A program made the position numbers and the translations under genes. A stretch of 64,000 nucleotides of DNA, from the NCBI GenBank assembly GCA_026261815.1, contig JAMPIT010000884.1, forward strand, positions 15,518,210 through 15,582,209. The letters are read 5' to 3'. A model generated the notes under the pieces. It searched no databases, was not told the origin of the DNA, and saw nothing but the letters and a program-made list of their open reading frames with translations. Position 1 is the first letter of the stretch, and each line of letters starts with the position of its first letter. Below are positions 63,698-64,000 of this stretch, piece by piece. Source of the stretch: Monarcha castaneiventris obscurior (lineage: Eukaryota > Chordata > Aves > Passeriformes > Monarchidae).

Positions 63698-64000
63698 GTG
63701 CTCTGCAAAGGTCCCTGGCCAGTGGAAGAAAGCTGCTTTTGCTTCTTTTGCACATGGTCTACAAGGAGGATCTTGCCCGCAGTGGAACTCTGCAGTTGTA
63801 ACTGGGATCATCCCGGGGATTACGCTGCTGTTGCTGCATTAAATCCTTTCTTACGGAGCAGGAATAAAAGTCTTGACTTCACTTGGTCGAAAACAGCACT
63901 CGCAGAACAAGCAGACTCCAGCAGATGTCTGATTTGTGGCCATGCAAAAGCTCTGGTAGGAAGCAGCTGAGAGGCCCACGTTCATCTGCCCACTGTAGGG
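63698..64000 (+). other. CpG-enriched end segment, possible LTR remnant
   Basis: CpG dinucleotides are unusually frequent at 63775-63905 for this window. An AATAAA near 63864 is followed by a CTT/ACTT-rich stretch, similar in layout to an R-U5 region. I cannot find both ends, and the element, if real, may continue past the window edge. The 90-codon frame at 63698-63970 resembles no known protein. Confidence 0.25.

Overview
This window looks like about 64 kb of AT-rich vertebrate nuclear DNA from a bird, most likely a passerine. The evidence is a recognisable CR1 LINE tail at 36812-37030, several retroviral long terminal repeats (LTRs) with avian-type architecture, and no Alu, B1 or L1-type sequence that I could see. 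CpG is scarce except inside the LTRs and a few small islands. I found no bacterial gene structure, operon, CRISPR array, tRNA or rRNA.

I could not support a single protein-coding exon. The longest open frames are 100 to 177 codons. They occur on both strands, overlap one another, resemble no family I know and lack convincing splice-bounded structure, so they are what stop-free chance gives in 64 kb. The window is best read as intergenic DNA or the inside of a very long intron. I cannot tell which.

What can be annotated is mobile-element debris and small duplications. From left to right: a 439-bp solo LTR (7433-7871, + strand) with a 4-bp target duplication; a 701-bp solo LTR (13022-13722, - strand) with a 5-bp target duplication; a 433-bp solo LTR (18266-18698, - strand) with a 4-bp target duplication; a two-copy tandem duplication of about 173 bp (20619-20965); a second member of the first LTR family (27559-27997, + strand, again 439 bp); a two-copy 44-bp duplication (33231-33319); a 5'-truncated CR1 (36812-37030); a possible second CR1 tail (47158-47210); and a CpG-enriched LTR-like block (47942 to about 48830, - strand) with uncertain ends. 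Two further CpG-enriched patches (15385-15760 and 63750-63930) carry an AATAAA and could be eroded LTRs.

The three well-bounded LTRs each keep a promoter-like motif and a polyadenylation signal in the expected order, and none has gag, pol or env sequence beside it. They are therefore solo LTRs left by recombination, not proviruses. The most interesting signal is a perfect octamer (ATGCAAAT) 10 bp upstream of a TATA box, kept identically in both copies of the 439-bp family. I found no convincing new biological system here.
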